Notes: generated by a model from the sequence alone, not told the origin. Counted from the stretch's first letter, positions 9,404 through 19,309 are shown. The stretch: 64,000 nucleotides of DNA from Hyphomicrobium sp. (GCA_016793445.1 JAEUME010000011.1:62001-126000), one strand, 5' to 3'. Program-made: numbers and translations.

Positions 9404-10300
9404 ATGATTGAGGACTTACAGGCGCTAGTGGCTGCCGTCGAGGCGCGCTCGCTCACCAAGGCGTCGGCTCGGCTCAACGTGACCCAGTCGGCGGTATCAC
9501 GCCGGTTGCAGCACCTCGAGGATGTGCTTGGCGCCAGCCTGTTTGATCGCACGCAGCGCCCCTCGTCGCCGACTGCCTTGGGTGTACGGATCTACGAGCA
9601 CGCCGTGCCAATTCTTCGAGCCGTTGAGGACTTGGTCGCCATGGCCAAGGAAAAGACTGGCCCGGTCGGCATCATGAAGCTCGGAGTTGCCCAGGGTATC
9701 GGCGACCTGGTACTCACCGACGTCGTCAAAAGGCTGCAGAGCGCGTTCCCGCAACTCGACCTGCGCTTGCGCACGGACTGGAGCCGTGGCCTTAGCCAGC
9801 AAGTCGCCGAAGGCGAACTCGACGCTGCGCTCATCCTCCTACCGGCCTCCTCGCGTCCTCCCGTAAGGATGCAAGGGCGCTGCCTTGGGTCCGTGCGAAC
9901 CCACATCATCCAGGCGAGAAAATCAGCACGGTTTCGTCGGCCGGTTCGGCTGCTCCATTTGGCAAACGAACCGTGGATACTCAACCCGTCTGGTTGTGGC
10001 TATCGGGCGGCGCTTGAAGACGCCATGGGCGAGCGTGACGGGGTGTTGCGTATCGCGATCGATACTTATGGCACAGAAGTGCAGCTACGCATGGTGGCTG
10101 CCGGAGCTGGTCTGGGCCTTGTACCGCTCGGCGCGCTCAAAACCAGCGCCGTTCGTCGTGACATTGCCACCGTCGACGTAACTGACTTTTCTCTTTGTCT
10201 GGATGCATGGATGGTTCATCGCCGGCAGCCGGGTAACATGCGCAAAGTGCTGGAAGCCATCGCCGAGGAGGTGTCGGAAGGCTTGGAACGCCTGCCCTAG
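9404..10300 (+). CDS. LysR-family transcriptional regulator
   Basis: A standard-length (298 residues) LysR regulator. The N-terminal winged helix-turn-helix is clear (TKASARLNVTQSAVSRRL, residues 18-35, then LGASLFDRTQRP), followed by a periplasmic-binding-protein-like effector domain. It is divergent from the tautomerase gene across about 137 bases, the classic arrangement for regulation of the neighbour. Its TAG stop abuts the dispersed palindrome that begins at 10298. Confidence 0.93.
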   Translation: MIEDLQALVAAVEARSLTKASARLNVTQSAVSRRLQHLEDVLGASLFDRTQRPSSPTALGVRIYEHAVPILRAVEDLVAMAKEKTGPVGIMKLGVAQGIGDLVLTDVVKRLQSAFPQLDLRLRTDWSRGLSQQVAEGELDAALILLPASSRPPVRMQGRCLGSVRTHIIQARKSARFRRPVRLLHLANEPWILNPSGCGYRAALEDAMGERDGVLRIAIDTYGTEVQLRMVAAGAGLGLVPLGALKTSAVRRDIATVDVTDFSLCLDAWMVHRRQPGNMRKVLEAIAEEVSEGLERLP

Positions 10301-10398
10301 AGTGCTTTGCGGAAAAGTGGGAACCGGTTTTCCGATAAGAAGCACGACAAAAAAAGCCTAGAGCCGTTCCGCTGTTCCATTAAACCCGGAACGGCTCC
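10298..10398 (+). repeat. dispersed composite palindromic repeat, copy A
   Basis: Two parts. The first (10298-10346) begins TAGAGTGCTTTGCGG and contains the palindromic core AACCGGTTTTCC. The second is a stem-loop with arms GAGCCGTTCC (10361-10370) and GGAACGGCTC (10388-10397). Both parts recur in the same order, reversed, at 50241-50343, and the first part also at 45343-45390. It resembles the short intergenic palindromes common in Hyphomicrobiales. It separates the convergent LysR and YhdP-like genes and may act as a terminator for both. Confidence 0.85.
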
Positions 10399-10425
10399 AG
10401 CCTGATCTCCTCAAAACGCACCAGA

Positions 10426-13400
10426 TCAGTTGCGCCCGGGCTGCGTGGTCGATGACCAGCCATCGACAGGTCCCGATGACGTGCCGGCCGATTTCGGTGC
10501 GCGCTGTTTGTCGGCCGTCACAGGGGGCGCGGACGCACGCACGCGTTGCTCCACCGGCGGCAATTGCGAAGTGTCGCCGCGTGCCTGCACCTTCGGGTTC
10601 GGGTTCGTCATCTGGAAGATTTCACGGAAGATGCCGGGCGCCACCAAAGACAGCGGGTTGACGAGAACCTGCGGGTTGTTGAGATCGCCCTGAATGCCGA
10701 ACGTGATGCCGAAAATGCCTTCGCCGCGCGTGCCGGAGATAAGCTGGCCCAGCACCGGAATTCCGCCCAACGCATTGTTGAGACCTTGCAAGGGAATATA
10801 CGTGCCGCCAAGATTGATGCGCCGCGTTTTGAAATCGACCTTGCCGGTGAGGTTCGCGCCCATCAGAGGCCCGCGCACATAGGCATCCTCGAGCACGAAC
10901 TGGCCATAGCCGATGGAGAACGGGGCGCGCATGCGGTCGAAGATGAAGACCTCGCGCGTGACCTGCCGGCCACCTATGGCGGGCCGGCTCTGGTCGGCGC
11001 TGCCGACGACCTCGCTTACGATCGGGTCGCCCAAGACCTTGAAGTTTTCAACCCATAGAATGCCGGTTTTCTCGGCCGCACCCTTGCCGTCGAGGTTGAC
11101 TTCGAGCCGCAGCCGGCCACCCTGGATGTTGGGATAAAAGCCGACAAGCTTGAGCGTCGTGCCCGCATCGCTGGAATCGGCAAGGAGCCGGCGCGATCCC
11201 CCAGTCTTGTCGAGAACAGCAGCAAGCGGCGCACCGCCTTCAAGGGTTCCGCGCGCATCAAGCGCCACGAGCTTTTCCGCGCGCGACGACAGCTTCAGCT
11301 TCAGGCCCTTGAGTGCAACATCGGACGCACCAAGGACGGTATCCACATCTGCAACGAGATCGACGCCGGCATCCGGCTTTTGCGATCTGCCCTTCTGGGA
11401 GTCGTTGAGCGAGAAGAGCGATCTAAAGAAGTCCCGGCCGTCGAACGTCTTTCCGTGGGCCTTCACGTTCCAGATGCCATCATTGCCGCGCGTACCCTGC
11501 AACTCAAGCCGCGAGACGACGTTAAGCGTGACCTCGGGGAAATAGAACTCCTTCATCTTGTTATCGGCGCCGACGCCGATCCATCCCTCGACCGCAATGT
11601 CGTCGCCGGCGAGCTTGAAGTTCTGCAGTTCCGTTTTGTGCGTACGCCCACTTGCGATATCGGCCTCAAGAACGGCTGGACGCCCTTGCGCCTTCTTCCA
11701 GGCGATAGGCTCGATCATCAGTTCCGCATCGGTCAGGTTCGCTTTGAGCTTGATGACCGGCTCCTGCTGCGCGTTCTTCGACAGCGTGATGTCGATTGGA
11801 ACGGTCCCGCGCACCAAGTCATTTATGTCGAGGCCAAGCTGCGTGCGATCCGCGTCATCGAGCTTTGCGGTGATCTTTATCGGCGGCTGCTCAGCGGGAG
11901 ATCCGGTCAGGAGGCGCTGGCCGGCGATCTTGGCGGGCACTCCGTTGATCAGCAGGTCGCCCTTGGCATCAAGCGCATTGCTGGACAGCTCCAGCGCCAG
12001 CGTAAAACCCTGCACGTCAAACTGCCCGGCAACTTTGCCGAAGCGGCCGTCGGATATCTTGGCCTTGCCTTCAACCAGCACTTGATCCGCGTCGAGGCCG
12101 GCGATCAGTGGCAGCTTCAAGGTGATTGCCGCGTCCACTTTGCCTTCCGCATCCTTGGGCAGAGCACCAACTTCACGCACGCGTGTAAGAGGCAAGCTTG
12201 CGATCATCTCCAGGAAAGGCCCCAGTGCCGACTGGACATTGAAGGTCAACTCGCCATCAGGCTGCGGACCAATGACATCCGGAGAAACCAGTTTTACGGT
12301 CTTCATTGCGACCTTGCGGTCGCCCGAGAGGTTCGCGTAGGCCTCGGGAACAGAGACTTCGAGCGCGTTGTTCTCCAACCGGATAAGGCCACGCGGAGCG
12401 GAGACCGGCAACATGCCATCCAAAGGAATGGCGATCACGTCAGCGACTTCGAAAGATGCCGACATGCGCTCGCCGCTGGCGCTGGCGGCAGGCGCTTCGC
12501 CTTCCATGAACTCACCGGATGCAAAGCGCACGCTGCCGCCGTTGAACGTGGCCTGCGTGACGCGTTCGCCGACCCAGATGCGGGCGCCGGGCGCCAGAGC
12601 ACGCGGCCACATGGCCTTGAGCGTTGCAAGGGGCATGGGCGTGAGGGTGACTTCTGCTCGCGAGCTTTGCCCCTGCGGACCTGCGACCGTCATGCCTTTC
12701 ATGGAGACTTCGCCGCCACCGCCTTTCAGTTGGAAATCGCCAACTTCCACTACACCGCGCCGCGGAATGATCGAACCCAGCACGCTCCACTGTTCGAGCG
12801 TGACGGGCGGCACGCCGAACTCGCTGGCCTCCAACGTGCCGTTCTTGCCCTCAAGCGTGAAGCGCCACACGGGCGGCCCCTTCTCGCCTGAGATATCCTT
12901 GGCGTTGCCGGAGAACATGATGTTGCCGTCGGCCCATTTCACGGGGCTTGGCGCAAGTTCCCAGTTGCGCTTCTCCCCGTCGTAGAACAGGCGGAACAAC
13001 CCCGCCGTCAAACGAAACGGGTCAGCCGAAATGCCCGGCAGCACAAGCTGTCCGTTTCCGGCCTGCAGGGCGATCTCCGCTTTGGCGATGTCGCCACCCG
13101 TCGAGACCTCCACGGTTGCATCGCCCGAGACATTCATGTCGAACATGTTGAGCAGCGCCAGCGGGGGCGCGGCCGCCGACAACGTGGAGGGCACCAGATC
13201 ACGGATCGTCGTTTTGACGGCGATGCGATCGCTCTTTTCGCTTTCGTCCGTCAAGAACGTCAGCGCCCAGGGACCGCGTGGCGAGGCGATGGTGGCACGC
13301 CCTGAGATGACGCTACGCTTGCGGTGGTGGTTGAAGTCCACGCTCAGTTCGTTGATGCGCCAGGAGCTGCGCTGACCAGCGTAGTCGAGAATGACCGAGA

Positions 13401-14328
13401 CATTCTGCATTCCAAATTCGGTCAAGTAGGACGTGGCATCAAGCTGACGGCGCGCGCGTGCGGAGGCGTCGCTGAGCATCTTGGCGATATTGAGCGGTTG
13501 AGTGGGCTGCGGCGTCTGCGAGGCTGGCTTTGGCTGTTGTGTTCCCGGGTCTTGCGCTTTGTCGTCGCGCTGCACAGCCTCATCTTCGTGCGCGGGCAAC
13601 TTTGACACCGATAAGGCCAGCCCCGTCTCTTCGGAGAAGCTCAGATGGATTTCAGGATCAATCAGGATCACGCGCTCGGGCACGATGCGTGCCCGCCAGA
13701 GCGCGGAAACGGAAATGTTCACCGCCGACAGGGGCGCGGTGGCTACCACGGAGCCTTCCTTGTCGAGCACGCTCAGATTCTTCAGACGGAACTCGAGGCC
13801 CCCGTCATTGCCAAGCCGTAGTTCGGCACCCTCGATATCAACCTGGTTGCTGACCAGCTCCGCGTTAATGCCGCGCTCGATGGGCGGCACCAGCACGTCG
13901 AACGAGATCGGGCCGTGCCGCAAGCGCACCATGACAACACCGGTGGCAATCAGCCCCAGGAGCACGAGCGGAATGAACGTGTAGAGCAACGCCTTGCCGA
14001 CGCCGCGCCCCACGCTCGCGCCCATGCTGGGGCCGGCGCCCTTTCGACGGCGGCGGGATTGAAGGCGGCGAGCCTGCAGCAATGCAGAGAACTTCCGGCG
14101 CAAGAACGGCTCGGCCGTTGCACGTGTCTTGCGTGCCGCAGACCGCCCCTCTGTCGCCCCGGCTCCTCGCGCGCCGTTCTGCGCTGACGCCGGCCAGTCC
14201 TTCGGCAGCGGGGGAGGCGTCGCTGCCGGCTGTGATCCCGGGGGCCCCCCTTGCGTGCGCCGTCCTGTCGGGTAAGTCGTCAACGTCGCTCCTCGGTCTC
14301 CAGGCACGTTCAGGCGGTCAAGGCACAT
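10426..14328 (-). CDS. YhdP/AsmA-like giant envelope protein (DUF3971)
   Basis: A very long (about 1300 residues) protein of the YhdP/TamB/AsmA superfamily, whose members bridge inner and outer membrane and are linked to phospholipid transport. One transmembrane helix (LLYTFIPLVLLGLIATGVVM) near residue 110-130 is followed by a long beta-rich periplasmic region, and the C-terminus has the AsmA-like motif pattern ending in NPLSLVAPGIFREIF. The start is unsure: the ATG at 14328 has AGGTG at good spacing, 14403 is also open, and 14025 just before the helix would drop an Arg/Pro-rich cytosolic extension. The C-terminal 60 residues are Pro/Ala/Arg-rich. Confidence 0.85.
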   Translation of the reverse strand: MCLDRLNVPGDRGATLTTYPTGRRTQGGPPGSQPAATPPPLPKDWPASAQNGARGAGATEGRSAARKTRATAEPFLRRKFSALLQARRLQSRRRRKGAGPSMGASVGRGVGKALLYTFIPLVLLGLIATGVVMVRLRHGPISFDVLVPPIERGINAELVSNQVDIEGAELRLGNDGGLEFRLKNLSVLDKEGSVVATAPLSAVNISVSALWRARIVPERVILIDPEIHLSFSEETGLALSVSKLPAHEDEAVQRDDKAQDPGTQQPKPASQTPQPTQPLNIAKMLSDASARARRQLDATSYLTEFGMQNVSVILDYAGQRSSWRINELSVDFNHHRKRSVISGRATIASPRGPWALTFLTDESEKSDRIAVKTTIRDLVPSTLSAAAPPLALLNMFDMNVSGDATVEVSTGGDIAKAEIALQAGNGQLVLPGISADPFRLTAGLFRLFYDGEKRNWELAPSPVKWADGNIMFSGNAKDISGEKGPPVWRFTLEGKNGTLEASEFGVPPVTLEQWSVLGSIIPRRGVVEVGDFQLKGGGGEVSMKGMTVAGPQGQSSRAEVTLTPMPLATLKAMWPRALAPGARIWVGERVTQATFNGGSVRFASGEFMEGEAPAASASGERMSASFEVADVIAIPLDGMLPVSAPRGLIRLENNALEVSVPEAYANLSGDRKVAMKTVKLVSPDVIGPQPDGELTFNVQSALGPFLEMIASLPLTRVREVGALPKDAEGKVDAAITLKLPLIAGLDADQVLVEGKAKISDGRFGKVAGQFDVQGFTLALELSSNALDAKGDLLINGVPAKIAGQRLLTGSPAEQPPIKITAKLDDADRTQLGLDINDLVRGTVPIDITLSKNAQQEPVIKLKANLTDAELMIEPIAWKKAQGRPAVLEADIASGRTHKTELQNFKLAGDDIAVEGWIGVGADNKMKEFYFPEVTLNVVSRLELQGTRGNDGIWNVKAHGKTFDGRDFFRSLFSLNDSQKGRSQKPDAGVDLVADVDTVLGASDVALKGLKLKLSSRAEKLVALDARGTLEGGAPLAAVLDKTGGSRRLLADSSDAGTTLKLVGFYPNIQGGRLRLEVNLDGKGAAEKTGILWVENFKVLGDPIVSEVVGSADQSRPAIGGRQVTREVFIFDRMRAPFSIGYGQFVLEDAYVRGPLMGANLTGKVDFKTRRINLGGTYIPLQGLNNALGGIPVLGQLISGTRGEGIFGITFGIQGDLNNPQVLVNPLSLVAPGIFREIFQMTNPNPKVQARGDTSQLPPVEQRVRASAPPVTADKQRAPKSAGTSSGPVDGWSSTTQPGRN

Positions 14329-14450
14329 GCCGACACCTGGAAAACGTGCTTGAAATGCACAACTGCCCCGGCGGCGCGGGACCCAACTTTCGATACGCGA
14401 CAACCGTACTGCAACTACCCGGTGAATAACGACAAAAGAAAGGCAGGCCC

Positions 14451-14918
14451 ATGCTCTCGGAAGGCCGCAAAGCGCCAGACTTCAAACTCCCGGACGACAG
14501 CGGCAAAACGCTCCAACTGGCGAGACTCAAAGGCCGTCCCGTGGTGATCTATTTCTACCCCAAAGACGACACATCGGGCTGTACGGCAGAAGCAAAAGAC
14601 TTTTCTTGCCTGGCCGGCGATTTTGCTGCCGCAGGTGCCGAAGTCATCGGCATTTCGCCCGACAGCCCGGCAAGCCACGCCAAGTTCAAGGCAAAGCATG
14701 ACCTGGGTGTGCGTCTTGCCGCCGATGAGGACAAGGCCGTCGCGCAGGCCTACGGCGTGTGGGTGGAAAAATCCATGTATGGACGCAAATACATGGGCGT
14801 AGAGCGTTCCACTTTTCTCGTCGATAAGTCGGGCAAGCTTGCCCGCATCTGGCGCAAGGTGAAGGTTCCCGGCCACGCAGAAGAGGTATTGGAGGCCGTC
14901 AAGGCGCTCAAGGGGTGA
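14451..14918 (+). CDS. bcp: thioredoxin-dependent peroxiredoxin, Bcp type
   Basis: A 155-residue peroxiredoxin of the BCP/PrxQ group that reduces peroxides in the cytosol. The peroxidatic cysteine is C44 in TSGCTAEAKDF. The resolving cysteine expected five residues later in E. coli Bcp is absent (K49 there); C53 (FSCLAG) is the only other cysteine and may serve or the enzyme may be one-Cys. The ribosome site AAGAAAGGCAGGCC precedes the ATG. Divergent from the YhdP-like gene. Confidence 0.93.
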   Translation: MLSEGRKAPDFKLPDDSGKTLQLARLKGRPVVIYFYPKDDTSGCTAEAKDFSCLAGDFAAAGAEVIGISPDSPASHAKFKAKHDLGVRLAADEDKAVAQAYGVWVEKSMYGRKYMGVERSTFLVDKSGKLARIWRKVKVPGHAEEVLEAVKALKG

Positions 14919-15173
14919 TCCCTGCGGATGGAGCTTGTGGGGGCTTTGCGTGGATCCGCTGCCACACTCCTGGCACAACAAGCCGCTATTCGCCTTTTCA
15001 TCAGGGCATTATACGTGGATATCTTGGCCCGGCGGGCTGACCGGTCCGCAGATCGGTGTTAGCGATTCGGTCGTGCTCGACGGAACGGGGAGTGGTGCGC
15101 GTAGGCTACGATCGGGTGCGGGATGTAACACGTTGCTCTACGTTGCTTAAGTTGTGTCAGAGGGGATTACCGA

Positions 15174-15794
15174 ATGCTGCCGAATTTCCGCAAGTCTGAG
15201 CCCGAGCCCGATCGGACCCAACACAGTCTTGCAGCCAACGATCAGCCGAGCGCATTTCCGGCCCGTCCGTTTATGGCCGTCCAGCGTTCCAACGAGCGCG
15301 CCAGTCTCTCCGTCATTGGTCCCGATCTCATCATTACGGGCAATCTGGAGTCCAGAGGTGAAGTGCAGGTCGACGGCATCGTGGAAGGCGATATTCACGG
15401 CAGCCATGTCATCGTCGGTCCCAACGCGAATATCACCGGCGGTATCGTCGCCGAAGAGGTCGTGATCCGCGGACGCGTGAACGGCACGGTACGCGGAAAG
15501 CGCGTCATGCTTCAGGCGTCGAGCCAAGTCGAGGGCGATATCTTTCACAACGCACTGTCGATCGAGCAGGGTGCGATGTTCGAAGGCAAGTCGCGGCGCA
15601 CCGCGCAAGATCCACGCGAGGGCGCGACCGTCAGTGAGCTGCCGCGAACCTCGCATGCAGCTCCCTCAGCACCCCTCCTGTCCGCCGTCCCTTCAAGCCC
15701 TGCGCCATCGTTTGCAGCGATGTCTGCTGCGCACGAGGACGACACGGAGGCTTCCGTCACCATTGTGCCGCCCCGGCTGCCAGGCACACGTTAA
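15174..15794 (+). CDS. bactofilin (polymer-forming cytoskeletal protein)
   Basis: A 206-residue bactofilin. The central region (about residues 45-130) is the right-handed beta-helix DUF583 domain with regularly spaced Val/Ile-Gly units (SVIGPDLIITGNL, VQVDGIVEGDI, VVIRGRVNGTV). Flanking ends are Pro/Ala-rich and disordered, as usual. Bactofilins polymerise without nucleotide and organise cell-wall synthesis or stalk/bud morphology in alphaproteobacteria. It is followed by a strong terminator at 15846. The 255 bases before it hold no recognisable gene. Confidence 0.92.
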   Translation: MLPNFRKSEPEPDRTQHSLAANDQPSAFPARPFMAVQRSNERASLSVIGPDLIITGNLESRGEVQVDGIVEGDIHGSHVIVGPNANITGGIVAEEVVIRGRVNGTVRGKRVMLQASSQVEGDIFHNALSIEQGAMFEGKSRRTAQDPREGATVSELPRTSHAAPSAPLLSAVPSSPAPSFAAMSAAHEDDTEASVTIVPPRLPGTR

Positions 15795-15845
15795 AATTTC
15801 ATACGGTTCTATAACGACACTGCCCGTCCCTAGTCTCCTCCTTGG

Positions 15846-15887
15846 AAAATGTCTCCGCTCACGTATTGGCGTGCGGAGACATTTTTT
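15846..15887 (+). terminator. rho-independent terminator after the bactofilin gene
   Basis: Perfect stem AAAATGTCTCCGC / GCGGAGACATTTT with a 14-base loop, followed by T residues. The A-rich upstream side could also terminate the opposite-strand ATPase gene that ends at 15930. Confidence 0.88.
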
Positions 15888-15929
15888 ATGCAAGACCCTG
15901 AACCGGGATGCCGGGAGATTGCGCCGGCT

Positions 15930-18179
15930 TCATGAGCCGGTCCATGGTGCGAGAGTGAGCCGGTGCGCATCAAGCGCGGTGAATGCGGTCTGCCGGCACG
16001 TCAGCACGACGATCTGATAGCTGCGGCCCGCCTCGTTGAGCGCGGCACACATGGCATTAAGACGCTCGTCATCCGAATAAACCAGTGGATCGTCGAGCAC
16101 GAGAGGCACCGGAGCACGGCGCGCCGCGAACAGCCCGGCAAACCCCATGCGCACCAGCACCGCAAGTTGCTCACGCGTGCCATCCGAGAGGCTTGCGAAG
16201 TCTTCGCGCTCGCCCGCGCGCGTCAAGGCTTGCAAAGAGAAACTGTCGCGAAACGCAACGCCCGCGCCGGGAAAAACCTGTTTGAGATAAGGCAGCAGGG
16301 CATTCGTTACCGGTTCCAGATAGCGCGTGCGCACATCCTCGATGGCGCGCGCCAGCGTCGCGATCAGAAGCTTCAGAGCTGCGATGTCGGTCTCGTAGCG
16401 GCGCACGGCCTCCTCTGCCTGTTCGAGCAGCCCCAACAATCTTTCGACTTCGCCCGCGCGTCCCTCTTCATCGACGCCAGCCTGCTCGCCGCGCAGGCGC
16501 TCCAGCAGTTCGCTCGTGCGGCGTGCTTCCTCCTGCCGGCGCGCGAACTCGCGCCGTGCCCCGTCAAGCTCACCCGTCATGACGCGAAAGCGGTCTTCAT
16601 TGACGCCCTCGGAAACCATGCTCTCGTAAGCCTGCTGGGCAGCGCGTACTGCGGCGTTCCCGTCTTCGAGCGCGGCGGCAAGCCTTGCTTCATCGCATTG
16701 GGCATGTACGGCGGCGAGGTCGGAAAGCTCTGTCTCGAGCACCGCAATTCCCCTGGGCGCTACCTCCACAAACCTCAGGCGCAGCGCATCGAGCCGCACG
16801 CCCGTGTCAACGCGTTGAGCGGCTTTGGCGCAAGCTTGCGCATCGTCCGCCACGCCCATTTCTTCGAGCAGCCGCGCAATGATCTTGTGACTTTCATCGC
16901 GCCGCCGCGCGATCTGAGCTGCCTGCTCGGCATCCGACGAAATAACGCGGATGGAGCCGATGCCTGCGATCTGGAGTGTCAAGCGCTCTCGCACCGGCAG
17001 GCGCGCGGCGTGCATCACCGGCGCGCCATCCGCCTCGATCTTTCCCTGCGCACCTTCGGCCGGTGCGATGTCGACGAAAGTGCTCATGCCTTCGAGCGCC
17101 TGTTGCTCGCGTGTGAACAGGGCTCGGGCATTTTCGAGCTGAGCGGCGCGCTGCGGCGTTGCACCGTTTGCGTTGAAGGCTTTGGCCAGTTCCGCGATCT
17201 CTGCGCCGAGGGCCTGAGCGGCACTGAGCGCTTGCTTGAGCTCGGCTTCACGGCCTTGCGCTGCCTTGGCCTTGTCAAGAGCATCGCGCGCGGCCTGCGC
17301 CTCCAACCGGCGGCTCTTGAGATCCGACGCAGCCCGCGCACAGTGATCGCGATTGGCCTGCGCAGCCGCGATAACCTTGGAGAGATGCTCGATGCGGCGG
17401 GCGAGGTCTGCCGCGGAGAGCGGGTCCTCCAAGTCACGCAGGCGCGCGGTCAAGTCTGCAATCTGGACAAGCCGGGCCTCGCTGGCTGCCGCAACCTCCC
17501 GCGCCCGCATGAGATCGCTGCGCGCGGCTTCGCGGGCCTTCAACGCAGTGTCATAAGGCCCATTGCGTTTAGGAACATCCCGGCCCGAGGTCATGTACTG
17601 GCCAAGTTCGGCACGAGCATGCGCAAGGATATCCTCCGCAAGCCCCGAGCCAGCCGCCTCGACGACCTCCTGCGCCAGCAGACCTGTCAAGGCATTGGCT
17701 TCGCCGCGTGTCTTGGCTTTGCCTGTGACTGGATCAACGTCGAGGTCGGGCGCCTGCAGGGCACGTTGCTGGCGGACCCACGCAAGGCCGATGCGCCCGG
17801 GCCCCTCTCCGGTTCCCGTCAATCGCGACAACTGCGCCTCAGCCTCCCCCGCCCGCGCCTCCACGCGGCCCGTATCGAGGTTGGTCAGTATCGCGGTCTT
17901 GCCCCGGCCGAACTGCTTGCGGATGCGCCAGCGCGCGCCGCCTGCTTCGAAATCGACCTCGACGAGCGGCTCCCCGCCGCCACGCGGACGAAATCCCTCC
18001 AGCCGCGCGCCGCCCGTGCCATGAGGGACAAGAAAAGCGGCTTCCAGCGCCTCAAACAACGTCGACTTGCCAAGCTCGTTTGGACCGGCGAGCAGATTGA
18101 CGCCCGGCGAGATGTGATCGATCGCAACGCCATCGCTGAACCTGCGGAACTGAGCGGCGCGCAACGCAACGAGCCTCAT
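15930..18179 (-). CDS. SbcC/Rad50-like AAA ATPase (YhaN type)
   Basis: A 749-residue SMC-like ATPase, shorter than SbcC (about 1050). N-terminal Walker A is GPNELGKST (residues 32-40), the C-terminal half has an ABC signature LSDGTREQL, and Walker B is VPLVLDDPLVYSD. The middle is Ala/Glu/Arg-rich coiled coil. No CxxC zinc hook is visible, unlike Rad50/SbcC. It overlaps the upstream metallophosphoesterase by four bases (ATGA), so the two are translationally coupled and probably form a nuclease-ATPase complex that trims DNA ends. Closest known pair: Bacillus YhaO/YhaN. Confidence 0.88.
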   Translation of the reverse strand: MRLVALRAAQFRRFSDGVAIDHISPGVNLLAGPNELGKSTLFEALEAAFLVPHGTGGARLEGFRPRGGGEPLVEVDFEAGGARWRIRKQFGRGKTAILTNLDTGRVEARAGEAEAQLSRLTGTGEGPGRIGLAWVRQQRALQAPDLDVDPVTGKAKTRGEANALTGLLAQEVVEAAGSGLAEDILAHARAELGQYMTSGRDVPKRNGPYDTALKAREAARSDLMRAREVAAASEARLVQIADLTARLRDLEDPLSAADLARRIEHLSKVIAAAQANRDHCARAASDLKSRRLEAQAARDALDKAKAAQGREAELKQALSAAQALGAEIAELAKAFNANGATPQRAAQLENARALFTREQQALEGMSTFVDIAPAEGAQGKIEADGAPVMHAARLPVRERLTLQIAGIGSIRVISSDAEQAAQIARRRDESHKIIARLLEEMGVADDAQACAKAAQRVDTGVRLDALRLRFVEVAPRGIAVLETELSDLAAVHAQCDEARLAAALEDGNAAVRAAQQAYESMVSEGVNEDRFRVMTGELDGARREFARRQEEARRTSELLERLRGEQAGVDEEGRAGEVERLLGLLEQAEEAVRRYETDIAALKLLIATLARAIEDVRTRYLEPVTNALLPYLKQVFPGAGVAFRDSFSLQALTRAGEREDFASLSDGTREQLAVLVRMGFAGLFAARRAPVPLVLDDPLVYSDDERLNAMCAALNEAGRSYQIVVLTCRQTAFTALDAHRLTLAPWTGS

Positions 18180-19309
18180 GAGGCCTCCTGGCGCACCTTG
18201 GCGGCGAACGCATAAAGCATCTGAAGAGCGCGCGTCGCCGCCGCACTGTCAGAGTGCGCCACGTCATTGCTGATCTCGGCGAGAGCCAGGGCTGCGTCGC
18301 GCAACGCTCCGTCCTCACCTGCTATCGCCAGATCTTGCGCACTGGCGCGGACGGAAAGAGAGGCATCATCCAACTCCAGATGACGCACGCGTCCTTCGAA
18401 GCTTTCCTGCCACTGGCGCAACGCCGCCGCATCCGCGAGCGTCAGGCTTCCGCTGACCCGCAGGCGCAGGAGCACGGACGCGAGCGCGGGCGAAAGTCCG
18501 GACAGCCTGGCGTCAAGCGCGGTGATGTCGGCTGCATCAGCCAGCATCACCTCACGCTTGATCCAAGTGAACTGCGCCGACCGTACCACCGTCACAGACG
18601 GCGGCGCGCCGGCGCCTTCTATGGCGACCGCCAAGACATTGCCGGGATCATTGTCGGGAAAGCGGTCGGGCTCAGGAGTTCCCGAATACCAAGTGCGCGC
18701 ATCGATGCGCGTCGTACCGTGCCAGTCACCCAGCGCAAGATAGTCGAGCCCGGCGCGTGCCGCACGGTCAGGAGCAATCGGCGCGGTGCTCTCGCCGTCA
18801 GAAGAGAACCCCTGGATCGACCCGTGCGCCAGACCGACGCGAATTTGTCCAGGCGCGCTTTGCGCATCCGCCATCCATTCGGTGGGGTCACGACCCGGGG
18901 ACTTGCTCGTCAGGGGTGCGGGAAGAACGGTGCACTCTGCGGACACGGCATGCGCGCGGGCGGCATCGAGTACCGTGATATTGCCGGGCAGCCCCAGCCG
19001 CACAAGGCGTTCCCAGATCCCGCCGGCCTTGGCCGGATCGTGGTTGCCCGGCAGCAGAAGAAATGTGATGTCGCTCTCGGCGCGCATATGCTCCAGCGCA
19101 CGGCGAAGCGTCAGCGCATCGAGCCGGTCGTTATCGAACACATCGCCAGCAACAAGGACGTGCGCGGCTCCGCTCCCGCGCGCAATACCCGCGATCCTTT
19201 TGATGGCAGACACGCGCGCAGCCGCCAGCTCGCCTGCGAGTTGAGCCGGGAAGCGCGCGAACGGCTTGGCGATCTGCCAGTCGGCGGTATGAATGAATCG
19301 GAAGGCCAT
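18176..19309 (-). CDS. SbcD/Mre11-like metallophosphoesterase (YhaO type)
   Basis: A 377-residue calcineurin-like phosphoesterase, predicted DNA exonuclease. Metal-binding motifs in order are IHTADWQ (D-x-H variant), AGDVFDNDR, LPGNHDP, and late GLAHGS and ALGDWHG. The start used is the ATG giving MAFRFIHTADW; 12 further in-frame residues upstream look non-coding. Its stop overlaps the ATPase start. A DNA repair role is established for the family; which substrate it acts on here is inference. Confidence 0.9.
   Translation of the reverse strand: MAFRFIHTADWQIAKPFARFPAQLAGELAAARVSAIKRIAGIARGSGAAHVLVAGDVFDNDRLDALTLRRALEHMRAESDITFLLLPGNHDPAKAGGIWERLVRLGLPGNITVLDAARAHAVSAECTVLPAPLTSKSPGRDPTEWMADAQSAPGQIRVGLAHGSIQGFSSDGESTAPIAPDRAARAGLDYLALGDWHGTTRIDARTWYSGTPEPDRFPDNDPGNVLAVAIEGAGAPPSVTVVRSAQFTWIKREVMLADAADITALDARLSGLSPALASVLLRLRVSGSLTLADAAALRQWQESFEGRVRHLELDDASLSVRASAQDLAIAGEDGALRDAALALAEISNDVAHSDSAAATRALQMLYAFAAKVRQEAS

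Noticed and set aside
15963..18215. 750-codon plus-strand frame opposite the SbcC-like gene
   Set aside because: Same length as the true gene on the other strand, no domain or ribosome site, Arg/Cys-rich; a shadow of high GC at third positions.
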